Below are positions 17,070 to 26,396 of a DNA stretch of 64,000 nucleotides, piece by piece. Numbering within the stretch: the stretch's first letter is position 1; every line of letters begins with the position of its first letter. Location: contig JBGCDP010000352.1 of the NCBI GenBank assembly GCA_045105475.1, positions 1 through 64,000 on the forward strand, in the 5' to 3' direction. Origin of the DNA: WTJY01 sp045105475 (lineage in GTDB: Bacteria > Chloroflexota > Anaerolineae > Promineifilales > Promineifilaceae). The translations under genes and the position numbers were made by a program. The notes under the pieces were generated by a model. It was given only the letters and a program-made list of their open reading frames with translations, had not been told where the DNA came from and ran no database searches.

Positions 17070-18095
17070 ATGAATCGTGACTCATCAATTCGTGAAAGTA
17101 CATATTTGCTTGTGGGAGCTTTGCTTACGGTCTTTCTGGTCGGTATTGTAGGGTATGTCTATCTGGAAGGATGGTCTGTGGTTGATGCGCTCTATATGAC
17201 CGCCATTACACTCACAACTGTTGGTTTTGGGGAAGTTGAGCCCCTATCTGCGTCTGGCCGGATATTCACAGTTTTCCTGATGTTTATAGGCATTGGTACC
17301 GTGGCCTATGGCTTTTCAATTTTGGGGCAATATATCCTGACGGTGAGCCTGAATCAGTTTGCAAGAGAGAAACGTATGAAAAGAGAAATCGAACAACTAT
17401 CAGACCACTATATCATTTGTGGTTTCGGCCGAGTGGGGCAAAATGCGGCCGAAGATTTGCGTCGTGAAGGGCGAAAAATTGTGGTGATTGATACCAATAA
17501 CGAAAAGTTGATGCGTTTAGAAGAAAGCGACTCAACTTTACTCTATTTGATTGGGGATGCGACATTAGACGAAACGCTGATTGAGGCGGGATTAGAACGT
17601 TCGGCCGCTTTGCTCGTTTGTACCGGAAACGATTCTGACAACCTGTTTGTCGTTCTTTCTGCCAGGGCGTTGTGTGAGGATCTTGTGATTGTTGTACGCT
17701 CGTCACTGGAACAAAATGAGACAAAAATGTTACGCGCCGGAGCCGACCGGGTTATTTCTCCTTATCAGATTGGTGGCAAGCAGATGGCAAAAATCGCACT
17801 CCGGCCGGAGTTGGTTGATATGCTCGATGTGGTCACTACAAGCGAAGGGATCGACCTATTTATGCAAGATTTGGCCCTGCTGCCCAACTCGCCTTTAGTC
17901 GGCCGATCACTGCGTGACAGCGAAATTCGGCACAAAACAGGGGTGACTGTTGTGCTGTTGGGACACAAAGGAGAGAGGCCGGTTACATCGCCAGGGGCTG
18001 ATACGATTTTGCAAGCGGGAGATCATTTGATTGTAGTGGGTGAAGGGAAGCAGGTTGCGGCGTTGAAAACATTGGCAGAAGGTGGCGAGGAATAA
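17070..18095 (+). CDS. Potassium channel with RCK (TrkA-N/TrkA-C) domains
   Basis: A 341-residue two-helix K+ channel of the MthK/Kch type. Helix 1 (residues about 11-32), the pore with selectivity filter TTVGFGE (49-55), helix 2 (about 65-92), then an RCK domain beginning HYIICGFGRVGQNAAEDL with the Rossmann motif GFGRVG (118-123) and an acidic residue in VIDTN. A TrkA-C domain occupies about 255-335 (LVGRSLRDSEIRHKTGVTVV; LQAGDHLIVVGEGKQV). It would pass K+ under control of a nucleotide or ion bound to the RCK ring. It converges with the DUF2298 gene. Confidence 0.93.
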   Translation: MNRDSSIRESTYLLVGALLTVFLVGIVGYVYLEGWSVVDALYMTAITLTTVGFGEVEPLSASGRIFTVFLMFIGIGTVAYGFSILGQYILTVSLNQFAREKRMKREIEQLSDHYIICGFGRVGQNAAEDLRREGRKIVVIDTNNEKLMRLEESDSTLLYLIGDATLDETLIEAGLERSAALLVCTGNDSDNLFVVLSARALCEDLVIVVRSSLEQNETKMLRAGADRVISPYQIGGKQMAKIALRPELVDMLDVVTTSEGIDLFMQDLALLPNSPLVGRSLRDSEIRHKTGVTVVLLGHKGERPVTSPGADTILQAGDHLIVVGEGKQVAALKTLAEGGEE

Positions 18096-18120
18096 GAGCC
18101 AGTAATTAAACGGTCAGGTT

Positions 18121-20703
18121 TTACTGCCACTGATAGATCGTTACCCCTTCATTTTGGTAGGCGATCTCTAAATTGTTCGCAAATTTTTCAAGCCCGTCAG
18201 GATCATGATCTTGACGTTCTAAAGAGCCAACATAAATGTATGTGACATCATATTGATTTAAATAGTTGCTCGCCTGATTCCAGTCGCTGGTGTCATAAAT
18301 CTCTCGTATTACATTGCCTCGAATACCGACCTGATCGGTGCTGTCTCCCCGCCACTGATACTCATGGCCCGACCAGCCTAACAGTGTTGGCAGGCCGGTA
18401 TTGGCGGAGACGCGTGCATAATAGCTGTACGCTCCACCGGTGGTTTCTAACACCACATCGGTTGGACTTGCGTTGGCTTTTAGCCACTGAACCGCTGCAA
18501 AGTCGCTTGGATTTTGATTTTCCATGAAGACAAGGCCGTCTAACGTTGGTTCACGCCGATTTTCGGCTGAAATTGGGCCACGATACTCAATGGCTCTGGA
18601 TTGTGCGCCAATGATTGGAAAGCGGACGGCAAACACAAACAGGATCGAATAAACAGTGGCCGTCACCCAGCCTGTCAGCTTGTGATTTTGAAGCAAATAG
18701 CCAATGCCAACCAAAGCGGACACGCCGAGCAAAATCCATACCTGATAGTAGAATTTGAAAATCGTGTTGATACGCTGCCCGAAATTGTCTTTGAGATAAA
18801 CATACTCAGGCCCCAAAGCGAGCAATGTTCCGGTAAAAATGAGCAGGAGCAAGAACGGTAAAACCGGGTTGAACTTATCCTCGGCTGGTCTTCGTTCACT
18901 GCTGTCACCCGTAAGCTGACCCGTCCATAACCATACGATTGCACCTAAAATCGTTCCCAGTAGGAGTGTGACTCCTATGTAAGTAAATCGCTTCGCAAAA
19001 TAAGTTGGCAGCAAGGCGGTCACAAATGCAACGCCCCAGCCAAAATCGGTCGCGCCGGTGCGCTCTGGCAGTGTCAGCCCTAGCTCTGCTACGATGCCGT
19101 TATAGAAGTTGGCTCCAAACGGAGATGCCGCAATCCCCATTGCTAAAACCAAAGCTAATACGATGAGCAAAATCGGCAGGCCGACTCCCATCATCAGCGC
19201 TGATTTTAAATCACCCTTCTTTTCTGTTCGCTGCCGAGCAATGAGGGCCCCCAGCAAACACACAATCACAAATAGTGGTGTGCCAAAGATGACTAAAAAT
19301 TGGGCCACACGGGTAGGCTGTACGAGCATGGGCAAGATGAATGGAGCACCCGCTTGTGAATTTAATCCGGTCAAAAATGGATAGTAAATGACAAATATTA
19401 AAGCGATGGTGCTAACCGCAATGACAATGATTTCGGTTAGGTGTCGGCCGTTGAACTGGCCCGCTGTGCGCCAACGATTCAGCGCGAATGCCGCCAGCAA
19501 GACAAATAAATGGATCGGAAGATCCCAAGTGTTTGTAAAAGCCAATCCGCCCAATAGCACGGCCGCGACAAGCAGTTTTTCAGCCCCTAAATTTTTGAAA
19601 AGATTTTCTAACCAGCCTAATGTGCCTTCTTTCTCAGTAGGCATCCATTCTTTATCATCTAAGTACCAAGTGAGGGCGAGGGCGACGATCAGAAAAATGT
19701 AAGGTAGAGCCAGCACATGGGGATGAATGTCGCCTAGCACAAAGCTGAAGCCAGGGAATTCTGCTATCGGTTCAAGCCCATCGCTACCAGATAGATTGTA
19801 CTCTTCGATAACACGCGAAGAGCGCCACCACCACCAATTACCATTTGGAGAACCTTCGCTGGTCATGAACCGGGGTGTCGAGGCTGCTGGGCCATCAATG
19901 TCGCGAATATCAAGCCATTCCCACAACCCATCTGATCCAATGCCATTACCGTGCAAGGTTTCCATCAGCATCTGGTTGTTGCCCGCGAGTGGCAGGGCAA
20001 CAGAGGCGATAATGCCTAAAACGATGGCATTTTGTTTAATGTTTTTCGTTGCTCTCTCGGCCGATTGGGTGACTAAAACGGTTAGGTTATACACAAGCCC
20101 AAAGGCGCCTATGCCGGCTCCTGCTACGAGCCAAGCTACGGTGAGGTTAAACGTGACGCTTGTCTGCACGGCCGCTAGTCGGCCGACAATTGACATCATG
20201 ATGTACCCCATGTAGTAATAGCTAATCGCAAATCCGCTAAGCCACGGGTCAAGTGGGGGATAAGTTGGGCTGGTAGTGACTGAGTTGAGGAATGCAAACT
20301 CCATCGGCTTTTCAGTCGCAATAATTTGGGGGTTCTGAGCGCGGACAAACGTCCAGACAAAAAATAGAAGTGTGAAAATGAGTTCGGCCGTCAACACATA
20401 CCCGAGGTTTTCTTTAATAAATTGCCACAGCTTCTGATCTGTTTTTTGATACAGCCAAACAGACACACCCAAAAATAAAATAATGGCAAAAATAATCCCG
20501 CCAACTGAGTTGCCCGTTAGACCATAGCTGGTAATGAGCCAGAATGTGAAGGTCGTCATGACCAATCCGGTCATTTTTGAAAAGGCGTACCCTTTGTCGG
20601 GCAGTTTATGAAACAGCCGATAGGCAAAGAGAGAACCGGCCGAGCCCAGTGCCATAAGAACGAGCCAGAAGCGAAATGCAGAAAATAAATCAGGAAGAGA
20701 CAT
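18121..20703 (-). CDS. DUF2298 (Chlor_Arch_YYY) multi-spanning membrane protein
   Basis: An 860-residue, very hydrophobic protein with more than fifteen likely membrane spans. The family signature is ISYYYMGYIMMSIVGRLA, with its tyrosine run, and ENQNPSDFAAVQWLKANAS begins a soluble C-terminal domain like that of GT-C glycosyltransferases. Other blocks are EFPGFSFVLGDIHPHVLALPY and GPEYVYLKDNFGQRINTIFKFYYQVW. The family is described from Chloroflexota and archaea; its function is unproved, a lipid-linked sugar transferase being the usual suggestion. Its presence is the strongest taxonomic pointer in the window. It converges with the K+ channel gene and is divergent from sufE-like 20910. Confidence 0.88.
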   Translation of the reverse strand: MSLPDLFSAFRFWLVLMALGSAGSLFAYRLFHKLPDKGYAFSKMTGLVMTTFTFWLITSYGLTGNSVGGIIFAIILFLGVSVWLYQKTDQKLWQFIKENLGYVLTAELIFTLLFFVWTFVRAQNPQIIATEKPMEFAFLNSVTTSPTYPPLDPWLSGFAISYYYMGYIMMSIVGRLAAVQTSVTFNLTVAWLVAGAGIGAFGLVYNLTVLVTQSAERATKNIKQNAIVLGIIASVALPLAGNNQMLMETLHGNGIGSDGLWEWLDIRDIDGPAASTPRFMTSEGSPNGNWWWWRSSRVIEEYNLSGSDGLEPIAEFPGFSFVLGDIHPHVLALPYIFLIVALALTWYLDDKEWMPTEKEGTLGWLENLFKNLGAEKLLVAAVLLGGLAFTNTWDLPIHLFVLLAAFALNRWRTAGQFNGRHLTEIIVIAVSTIALIFVIYYPFLTGLNSQAGAPFILPMLVQPTRVAQFLVIFGTPLFVIVCLLGALIARQRTEKKGDLKSALMMGVGLPILLIVLALVLAMGIAASPFGANFYNGIVAELGLTLPERTGATDFGWGVAFVTALLPTYFAKRFTYIGVTLLLGTILGAIVWLWTGQLTGDSSERRPAEDKFNPVLPFLLLLIFTGTLLALGPEYVYLKDNFGQRINTIFKFYYQVWILLGVSALVGIGYLLQNHKLTGWVTATVYSILFVFAVRFPIIGAQSRAIEYRGPISAENRREPTLDGLVFMENQNPSDFAAVQWLKANASPTDVVLETTGGAYSYYARVSANTGLPTLLGWSGHEYQWRGDSTDQVGIRGNVIREIYDTSDWNQASNYLNQYDVTYIYVGSLERQDHDPDGLEKFANNLEIAYQNEGVTIYQWQ

Positions 20704-20909
20704 AGTTTTACGATTTGATGAGACTGATGCCCTGATTATGGTGTAAACGGAGATTTCTATCCATAAAAATAAGGAATTATTGAACTGAGTCTTTAGAATG
20801 AGTTTAGCTGAGGCTGGATCGCTGGTTCACTTTTATCAGAAACATTGACCCCGTTAGCAGTTGGGCTTTAAAATTAAGCTTTAAACAAACTACAAAAATG
20901 AAATAAGTT

Positions 20910-21347
20910 ATGAGCGAAACAAATTATATTCCTGAGCCATTACAGACAATTATCGAAGACTTTGAATTTTTAGAAGGTCAAGAAAAGTTGATGCATCTGC
21001 TTGATCTGTCAGAGCGCTTGCCAGACCTCCCGGAAGAGTTGCTTTCTAAACGTGATCAATTTGAACAAGTCCACGAATGTATGTCGCCTGTATTTATTTA
21101 TGCTGAAATGGATGGGGAAGCGATTGAATATCATTTTGATATTCCGCGTGAAGCGCCCACTGTGCGTGGGTATGGAATGATCTTGAAAGAGGGTTTAAAA
21201 GGCTTGACCCCAGCCGAAGTTTCGGCCGTTTATCCTGAATTTTATATCGGGATGGGGCTGAAATCGGTTATTTCTGGACAGCGTTTAAACGGTATGGGTG
21301 CGATTTTGCGTTACATGAAGCAACTGGCGGCCGAAAAATCAGCCTAG
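20910..21347 (+). CDS. SufE family Fe-S assembly sulfur acceptor
   Basis: A 145-residue SufE-like protein. The sulfur-accepting Cys is C57 in HECMSPVFIYAE, at the place of the usual G-C-Q-S segment. The beginning (IIEDFEFLEGQEKLMHLLDLSERLP) and RGYGMILKEGLKGLTPAEV are also typical. It takes sulfane sulfur from a SufS-type cysteine desulfurase, none of which is in this window. Its last bases overlap the convergent crtI gene by 4 bases. The upstream 200 bases hold no obvious promoter match. Confidence 0.9.
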   Translation: MSETNYIPEPLQTIIEDFEFLEGQEKLMHLLDLSERLPDLPEELLSKRDQFEQVHECMSPVFIYAEMDGEAIEYHFDIPREAPTVRGYGMILKEGLKGLTPAEVSAVYPEFYIGMGLKSVISGQRLNGMGAILRYMKQLAAEKSA

Positions 21348-22843
21348 TTCTCCAAAATCATTTCGGCCGCTACTTTGCCTGAAAGCGTCACCATCGGCAC
21401 GCCTCCGCCTGGATGTGTTGTTCCCCCGCAAAAATAGAGCCCTTCTACTTCAGCACAGCGATTGTGTGGTCGTCTAAATGCAACCCACTTGTCATTTGAC
21501 GAGGTGCCATAGAGTGCCCCGCGAAATGCCCCGCTCATGGCTTCAATGTCGGCCGGGGTTAGCCACTGCTCAACTTTAATCCTGCCGTCTAAATCAACAC
21601 CATGTGCTTTTAGCTTATCCAAGATTAGGTCACGATAGTCGGCCGCTTTCTCTTCCCAGCTCCATTTTTCATTGTCCAAAGCCGGGGCATTGACCAGCAC
21701 AAACCAATTCTCATGCCCTTGCGGAGCATCGGCCGCTTCTTTTTTGCCTGTAATCGCCACATAAATTGTAGGGTCATCAGGCATAACCCCATCTCCGAAA
21801 ATTTGTTTGAATTCCCGTTCATAATCTTGGCTAAAAAAAATATTATGGTGGGCTAAATCTGGTAGTGGCTTAGCAAGCTGTGACGCTGTGTCGATACCTA
21901 ATAAAAGAACAAACCCAGAGCATGACGGTTCGGCCGCTTTTAGTTTGTTTAGCTTTTTCTCGATAACCGCTGTTTTGGGTAGCAGCCTGTCGTATACAGT
22001 TGTGACGTCTACATTTGCGATTACGTCTTGTGCTACGATCGATTGCCTTCCAACGGATACCCCCTGTATTTGGCCGGAATCGTTGACCAAAATTTTATCC
22101 ACCGGCGTGCTTGTGCGAATCTCTACCCCTAATTCACTGCACAACCTTTGATACGCTTGCGCAATCGAGTAGATGCCCCCTTTCGGATAATAGACACCGC
22201 CATTTAATTCAACATGGGCGATCACATTGAGCGTTGCGGGTGCTAGATACGGGCTGGCCCCAACATAGGTTGCGAAACGGCCCAGCAGTTGACGGAGATG
22301 GGGTGATTGCACGAACGATTTAATGGCACCATGCATCGTACGGAATGGGTCGACTTTTGGCATTTCGCGCAGTGGTACGCGCAAAAAACTAGCTGGCGTT
22401 GGAGGCTGATCGTAGATAAAAACAGGGCCAGTAATACGATGAATTCGGGCGGCATAGGCGAGATAGGCTAAATATCCTTCAACATCGGCTGGCCCCCCTA
22501 AGGTTTCGATTTGGACCAATGTTTCCGGAAGGTTCTGACTGATGTTGAGTACAGTTCCATCTTGATAAAAGTAGCGGGTGAGTGGCTCAACCGGCTGCAA
22601 ATCTAAATAATCATCGAGATTACGACCGGCCGTAACAAATAGCTCTTCAAAGACATGCCGCATCGTAATGACTGACGGGCCAATGTCCCATCTAAATCCG
22701 GCCGAGCGAATTTCGCTCATCTTCCCGCCAACTTGCTCGTTTTTTTCAAGAATAAGGACCTTCTGCCCGGCCGCTGCTAAGCGGATTGCTGCACTCATTC
22801 CACCTATTCCAGCTCCAACGACAATCGTGTCAAATCCTTCCAT
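21344..22843 (-). CDS. crtI: Phytoene desaturase (CrtI-type)
   Basis: A 499-residue FAD-dependent carotenoid desaturase. The dinucleotide motif VVGAGIGGMSAAIRLAAAGQ starts at residue 8 and is followed by VLILEKNEQVGGKM. The middle has NGGVYYPKGGIYSIAQAY, and the C-terminal signature FCGGTTHPGGGVPMVTLSGKVAAE is diagnostic of CrtI/CrtN/CrtO proteins. It desaturates phytoene to lycopene, or is a relative such as a diapophytoene or ketolase-type enzyme. It is the last gene of a six-gene minus-strand operon, 3 bases after the glycosyltransferase. No phytoene synthase is in the window, so the substrate must be made elsewhere. Confidence 0.93.
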   Translation of the reverse strand: MEGFDTIVVGAGIGGMSAAIRLAAAGQKVLILEKNEQVGGKMSEIRSAGFRWDIGPSVITMRHVFEELFVTAGRNLDDYLDLQPVEPLTRYFYQDGTVLNISQNLPETLVQIETLGGPADVEGYLAYLAYAARIHRITGPVFIYDQPPTPASFLRVPLREMPKVDPFRTMHGAIKSFVQSPHLRQLLGRFATYVGASPYLAPATLNVIAHVELNGGVYYPKGGIYSIAQAYQRLCSELGVEIRTSTPVDKILVNDSGQIQGVSVGRQSIVAQDVIANVDVTTVYDRLLPKTAVIEKKLNKLKAAEPSCSGFVLLLGIDTASQLAKPLPDLAHHNIFFSQDYEREFKQIFGDGVMPDDPTIYVAITGKKEAADAPQGHENWFVLVNAPALDNEKWSWEEKAADYRDLILDKLKAHGVDLDGRIKVEQWLTPADIEAMSGAFRGALYGTSSNDKWVAFRRPHNRCAEVEGLYFCGGTTHPGGGVPMVTLSGKVAAEMILEN

Positions 22844-22846
22844 CAG

Positions 22847-23980
22847 TCAATTCCTCGTGCTGGGCGCTAAGACGCGTCCTTTCCATTCAGGTCCGGCACC
22901 AAAATGCCAGCGGAGCGCTTTAAGCGCAATAAGTGTCATGAGCAAAACTGAAATCGGCATCAGCACCGCTTGTAATAGGGCTAGGCTTGGCCGCACACCG
23001 ACAAACAGGTCAATGCTAACGCGTAACAAAAGGATGAGGACGACTAACCCTGCAGCGAGTGAACTGGCTGATACTGTAAGCCAAATAAACGGCACTGCAA
23101 AAACCATCCAATGAAAAAAAGTTGAAAAGATCAGAAATGGAACGCTGTTACCATGTCCGGCTAAGATATTTTTGCCAAATCCGGCCGCGGCTTCGCGCCA
23201 GTTGGAGTACATGCGGCAGCCGATTAACCCCCCTCCATCAACTAGCCTTAAATTAAAGCCAAATAGTTTTGTCGCACGCGCTAGGGCCACATCTTCAATA
23301 ATCTGATCTGCAACTGTTGCATGACCGCCTATGTGTTCATAGATGTGCCGTTTGAACAAAATACATTGCCCATTGGCGGCTGCAAAGGCTGGGAGCGGAA
23401 GGTGGTGTACGCCGATCAAAGGTAAATAGCTTAAGATTGAAAATTTCATGAGCGGAACGATAAGCTTCTCTGCCCAAGTGTGTGTGTGTTGGGTCGGCCA
23501 AACTGAAAGCATCGCTGCCTCTGACCGCTGAAATTCGCTCACCAATGCAGTTAATGCCTCGGCCGACCAGGTTACATCAGCATCGGTAAATAGAAGCATT
23601 TGGCTCGATGCTGCCGCATGTTCTGCAAGCTGTTGGCAAGCCCAATTCTTGCCCAACCACCCGGCCGGCAGTGGTTCTCCTTGAACGATTTTAAGCCGTA
23701 TATCCCCATCGGCCGCTTCCAGAGCGGCATCGGTTGTCCCGTCTTTGGAGCCATCGTCAAGCACAATCAGCTCAAAATGGTGGTCAGTTTGCGAAAGCAG
23801 TTGACGGACGGTCCGGCCGATAACGGCTGCTTCGTTGCGAGCTGGAATCAGAATCGATAGGCGTGACAGGTCAGCTTGAGCATTTTTCGGCCGGAGGCGT
23901 ACCATAATCGCCATATTCGCTACGGCCGTGATTAAAAATATGATTAGGAAAAATCCGCAGATTAAGAAGAGCCAAGCCAT
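22847..23980 (-). CDS. Glycosyltransferase family 2, carotenoid-type
   Basis: A 377-residue membrane-bound GT2. One N-terminal span (residues about 1-25), the nucleotide-sugar domain with LSILIPARNEAAVIGRTVRQLL, VLDDGSKDGTTDAALEAADGD and the metal motif TDADVTW, then EHIGGHATVADQIIEDVALARATK and three to four C-terminal spans. This is the architecture of the carotenoid glycosyltransferases CruC/CruG and CrtQ. Lying between the CruF-like/PlsY-like genes and crtI, it probably adds a sugar to a hydroxylated carotenoid end (inference). It starts 24 bases after the PlsY-like stop. Confidence 0.85.
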   Translation of the reverse strand: MAWLFLICGFFLIIFLITAVANMAIMVRLRPKNAQADLSRLSILIPARNEAAVIGRTVRQLLSQTDHHFELIVLDDGSKDGTTDAALEAADGDIRLKIVQGEPLPAGWLGKNWACQQLAEHAAASSQMLLFTDADVTWSAEALTALVSEFQRSEAAMLSVWPTQHTHTWAEKLIVPLMKFSILSYLPLIGVHHLPLPAFAAANGQCILFKRHIYEHIGGHATVADQIIEDVALARATKLFGFNLRLVDGGGLIGCRMYSNWREAAAGFGKNILAGHGNSVPFLIFSTFFHWMVFAVPFIWLTVSASSLAAGLVVLILLLRVSIDLFVGVRPSLALLQAVLMPISVLLMTLIALKALRWHFGAGPEWKGRVLAPSTRN

Positions 23981-24004
23981 AAAATTTCGGTATGCGACAA
24001 ACGG

Positions 24005-24592
24005 TTACAACGGCCGTTTATTTAGCGAGCCTCGATGTGTGTATAAAACAAACAGGAGCTGAACGGCTAGAAGCGTGGCTAGCACAGGGTCCCAATCAAA
24101 ACCAAAGAACCAAATAAAACCGGCCCCAATTGTGGGTAGAACTGACCATAAGTCCTTTTTCGGCTTGATAACCAAATGCATGAAAACCAAAACGGTCAGG
24201 ATAATTGTTGGCATCACCCAGAGCGTTGTGCCGATCCATGCACCTAGCATGGTTGCGAGTGCTTTGCCTCCCTTGCCGTTTAGCAGTGGGCTAAACGCAT
24301 GTCCTAGCGAGGGAGCCAGTGCGATTGGGATCACTTCATACCCATGCCACCCGAAAATCATGTAGATGATGCCTACAGGCACGGCCGCTTTGCTGAATTC
24401 AGCACAAAAGGCCAGCATACCCCAGCCGGCCCCGGCCGCTTTTAAAACATTAGTTGCACCAGGATTCCCATCACCCACACTGCGGATATCAACCCCGGCT
24501 AACCGGCCGATCCAGACCGCTAGCGGTAAAGAACCGCATGCAAACGCGATTGAGGCCCATAAAATAATATTAGGCCAAGTCGGTTCAATCAT
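24005..24592 (-). CDS. plsY: PlsY-family acyltransferase inside the carotenoid operon
   Basis: A 195-residue membrane protein with five to six spans and the PlsY motifs: GDGNPGATNVL (residues 40-50), LGHAFSPLLNGKGGKALAT (96-114) and a short C-terminal THRGSLNKRP in place of the longer HRxNIxRL motif. PlsY moves the acyl group of acyl-phosphate to glycerol-3-phosphate, the first step of phospholipid synthesis. Its setting is unusual: it overlaps the CruF-like gene by 4 bases and precedes the glycosyltransferase. It may be the ordinary lipid enzyme placed here by chance, or have been recruited to acylate a carotenoid glycoside. The fold is certain, the substrate is not. Confidence 0.88.
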   Translation of the reverse strand: MIEPTWPNIILWASIAFACGSLPLAVWIGRLAGVDIRSVGDGNPGATNVLKAAGAGWGMLAFCAEFSKAAVPVGIIYMIFGWHGYEVIPIALAPSLGHAFSPLLNGKGGKALATMLGAWIGTTLWVMPTIILTVLVFMHLVIKPKKDLWSVLPTIGAGFIWFFGFDWDPVLATLLAVQLLFVLYTHRGSLNKRPL

Positions 24593-25395
24593 GATTGCTT
24601 AGCTCCACTGTAATAGCTCCAAACCATGAAGCCACCCATTATAAGACCACCGCCAACAGCTGGCCCGGGCAACCCCCAAAAGAAGAGTAGCCCAAAGGTT
24701 TCTAGGAACCACGTGATTGCAAATACGAGCCATAGAGCGATGCCGGTATTTTTTAATGATGGAGGCTGCAAGATAACAGTCATTAAAAATGAAACTAAAA
24801 ACCAGCCAAAATAGTTGAGAAATGGGATGCCGAACCATGAGATAGCGGGGACATCTTGCCACACCCAAAACCCCCAGTTCACCATTTGGGGGTCCAGCAA
24901 CAGATCCCAGGCAACCATGCATCCAGCTGCGATCAAGGCGGTTAACCAGCGACTTGTGCGGTGTGTATTACCACTAATCATTTCAGCCAAACGCCAACAG
25001 GCGGGTAAGAGGATGAACCATGCAACTGGAACCAATAAAGGCACGTGCCCAATTTGAGGCTGTAGCAAATCTGTATAAAAATAAGCACCAAATGGTAGAC
25101 CTGTTGTTGTGCCGATGTATTCAGCTGCCCATCCCATGACACCTACGCCAAAAAATGTAAGCAGGGTGCGTTGCCAGCCCCAAACCGGGATGAGGATTGA
25201 GAGCACGACGGCCGCTTGGCATACCGTTCCTAGCAGCATGGTGACAGGAATACTCTGAGGCCCAACGGTCCAAATCGCAATGGGGACGGCGGTCATGACA
25301 ACAAACCAGAGTGCCATTAAACTGGCCGTGATCGAGTTGATCTCCGTAAGTTCTTTGTATAACGAGGTTTGGATATTGTTCAGCTGGGTGTTCAA
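24589..25395 (-). CDS. CruF-like carotenoid hydratase (DUF422)
   Basis: A 268-residue protein with about seven membrane spans, of the DUF422/CruF family (carotenoid 1,2-hydratase, bisanhydrobacterioruberin hydratase). Family blocks are AAEYIGTTTGLPFGAYFYTD, GHVPLLVPVAWFILLPACW, AAGCMVAWDLLLDPQMVNWGFWVW and WFGIPFLNYFGWFLVSF. CruF adds water across the terminal double bond of an acyclic end group. It would turn a gamma-carotene-type product into its 1'-hydroxy form, ready for the glycosyltransferase. It overlaps the PlsY-like gene by 4 bases (ATGA) and starts 17 bases after the tocopherol-cyclase-like gene. Confidence 0.88.
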   Translation of the reverse strand: MNTQLNNIQTSLYKELTEINSITASLMALWFVVMTAVPIAIWTVGPQSIPVTMLLGTVCQAAVVLSILIPVWGWQRTLLTFFGVGVMGWAAEYIGTTTGLPFGAYFYTDLLQPQIGHVPLLVPVAWFILLPACWRLAEMISGNTHRTSRWLTALIAAGCMVAWDLLLDPQMVNWGFWVWQDVPAISWFGIPFLNYFGWFLVSFLMTVILQPPSLKNTGIALWLVFAITWFLETFGLLFFWGLPGPAVGGGLIMGGFMVWSYYSGAKQS

Positions 25396-25412
25396 CAGTT
25401 AGATAAAAGGGT

Positions 25413-26396
25413 CTATTTTTGGAGGGCTAAAAGTTGTTCAAGATCCCCATGTACTTCAAGCCCTGCACATCGGCCGGTATCATTCAGAATCGTAGTGGTC
25501 CCATCTTTTAAAGTTAGGGAAATGTCGGATAGTAAGGTTTCGCCGACCCGCTCTGTCATGCTATCTCGATTTGGGCCATAGAGAAGCCCCCCTTTTGTGC
25601 GTGTTGCATTCACAATAAGGGTTTTACGTCTACTTTTGATGACCCATTCAACATCATCGTCGGTGATTTTTAGGGATTGGGTTTTGGCGCCAGTGTATGT
25701 TGCAAAGCGGTGTAAAAACCCTTTATGCTTTAACCCGATGATAAAGCCGGGGAATGCATATCGTCTCCATGGAATGATCGCAATACTACCGATGAATGAG
25801 GTTCCGTAGGTGCTAAAGTGATTAGATTGCATCCAAACATAACCGGCCGGAAATGATCTGCCCCAATCTTTTTCGATGTACCCTTTTCCACCCGTAAAGA
25901 CTATCTTTTCACCATTGATGATTAAATGACCAATTAATTCGTGATTAAGACTAACTATTCCATGGTTGCACTCCATATTTGGCAAATATCCATATGGCCC
26001 CATAATGCCCGGGGATAAAAAGGTTGAGGGCCAAGGAGCTGTTTCCCCTAAAATTAGCGTGCCACCTATCGAAAAATCTGGATCTTTAATATTGAGTGCT
26101 AAACGAGTTTCAGAAAAGTGATTTTGGCCGACATTAACCGCAAAACGACGGGACTCTGACTTAAAACTTGAACGGGAAAACCGATGATAGGCCGACTGAC
26201 CTGTCGAGCCATTTAAGACCTGTATAAAGGAGTGGTTTAGCTCAGGATCATCATTCTTGAAAATACCGGGAATTACTGCAAAACGATGTTTTTCAGTTGG
26301 GTCGACTAATTTGTAATACCACCCTTCAAAAAAAGGTGCTTTTTTAGATTCACCATGATAAAGCTCCGGTTTAAACAGAGTGCGAAAGTAGGACAT
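25413..26396 (-). CDS. Tocopherol cyclase-like family protein
   Basis: A 327-residue soluble protein with the motifs of the tocopherol cyclase family: KKAPFFEGWYYKLVD near the N-terminus, GPYGYLPNMECNHGIVSLNHEL in the middle, and FTGGKGYIEKDWGRSFPAGYVWMQSNHF. In plants and cyanobacteria the family closes the chroman ring of tocopherol. Bacterial homologues outside photosynthetic lines have no established role, and the lipocalin-like fold is also close to CrtC-type carotenoid hydratases. Its start overlaps the lycopene cyclase stop by one base (TAATG), so it belongs to the carotenoid operon. A cyclase or hydratase acting on an isoprenoid is the likeliest role. Confidence 0.8.
   Translation of the reverse strand: MSYFRTLFKPELYHGESKKAPFFEGWYYKLVDPTEKHRFAVIPGIFKNDDPELNHSFIQVLNGSTGQSAYHRFSRSSFKSESRRFAVNVGQNHFSETRLALNIKDPDFSIGGTLILGETAPWPSTFLSPGIMGPYGYLPNMECNHGIVSLNHELIGHLIINGEKIVFTGGKGYIEKDWGRSFPAGYVWMQSNHFSTYGTSFIGSIAIIPWRRYAFPGFIIGLKHKGFLHRFATYTGAKTQSLKITDDDVEWVIKSRRKTLIVNATRTKGGLLYGPNRDSMTERVGETLLSDISLTLKDGTTTILNDTGRCAGLEVHGDLEQLLALQK

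Noticed and set aside
16452..18095. Possible horizontal transfer of the CYTH and channel genes
   Set aside because: CGGCCG density and composition match the neighbours and no mobile-element gene is near.
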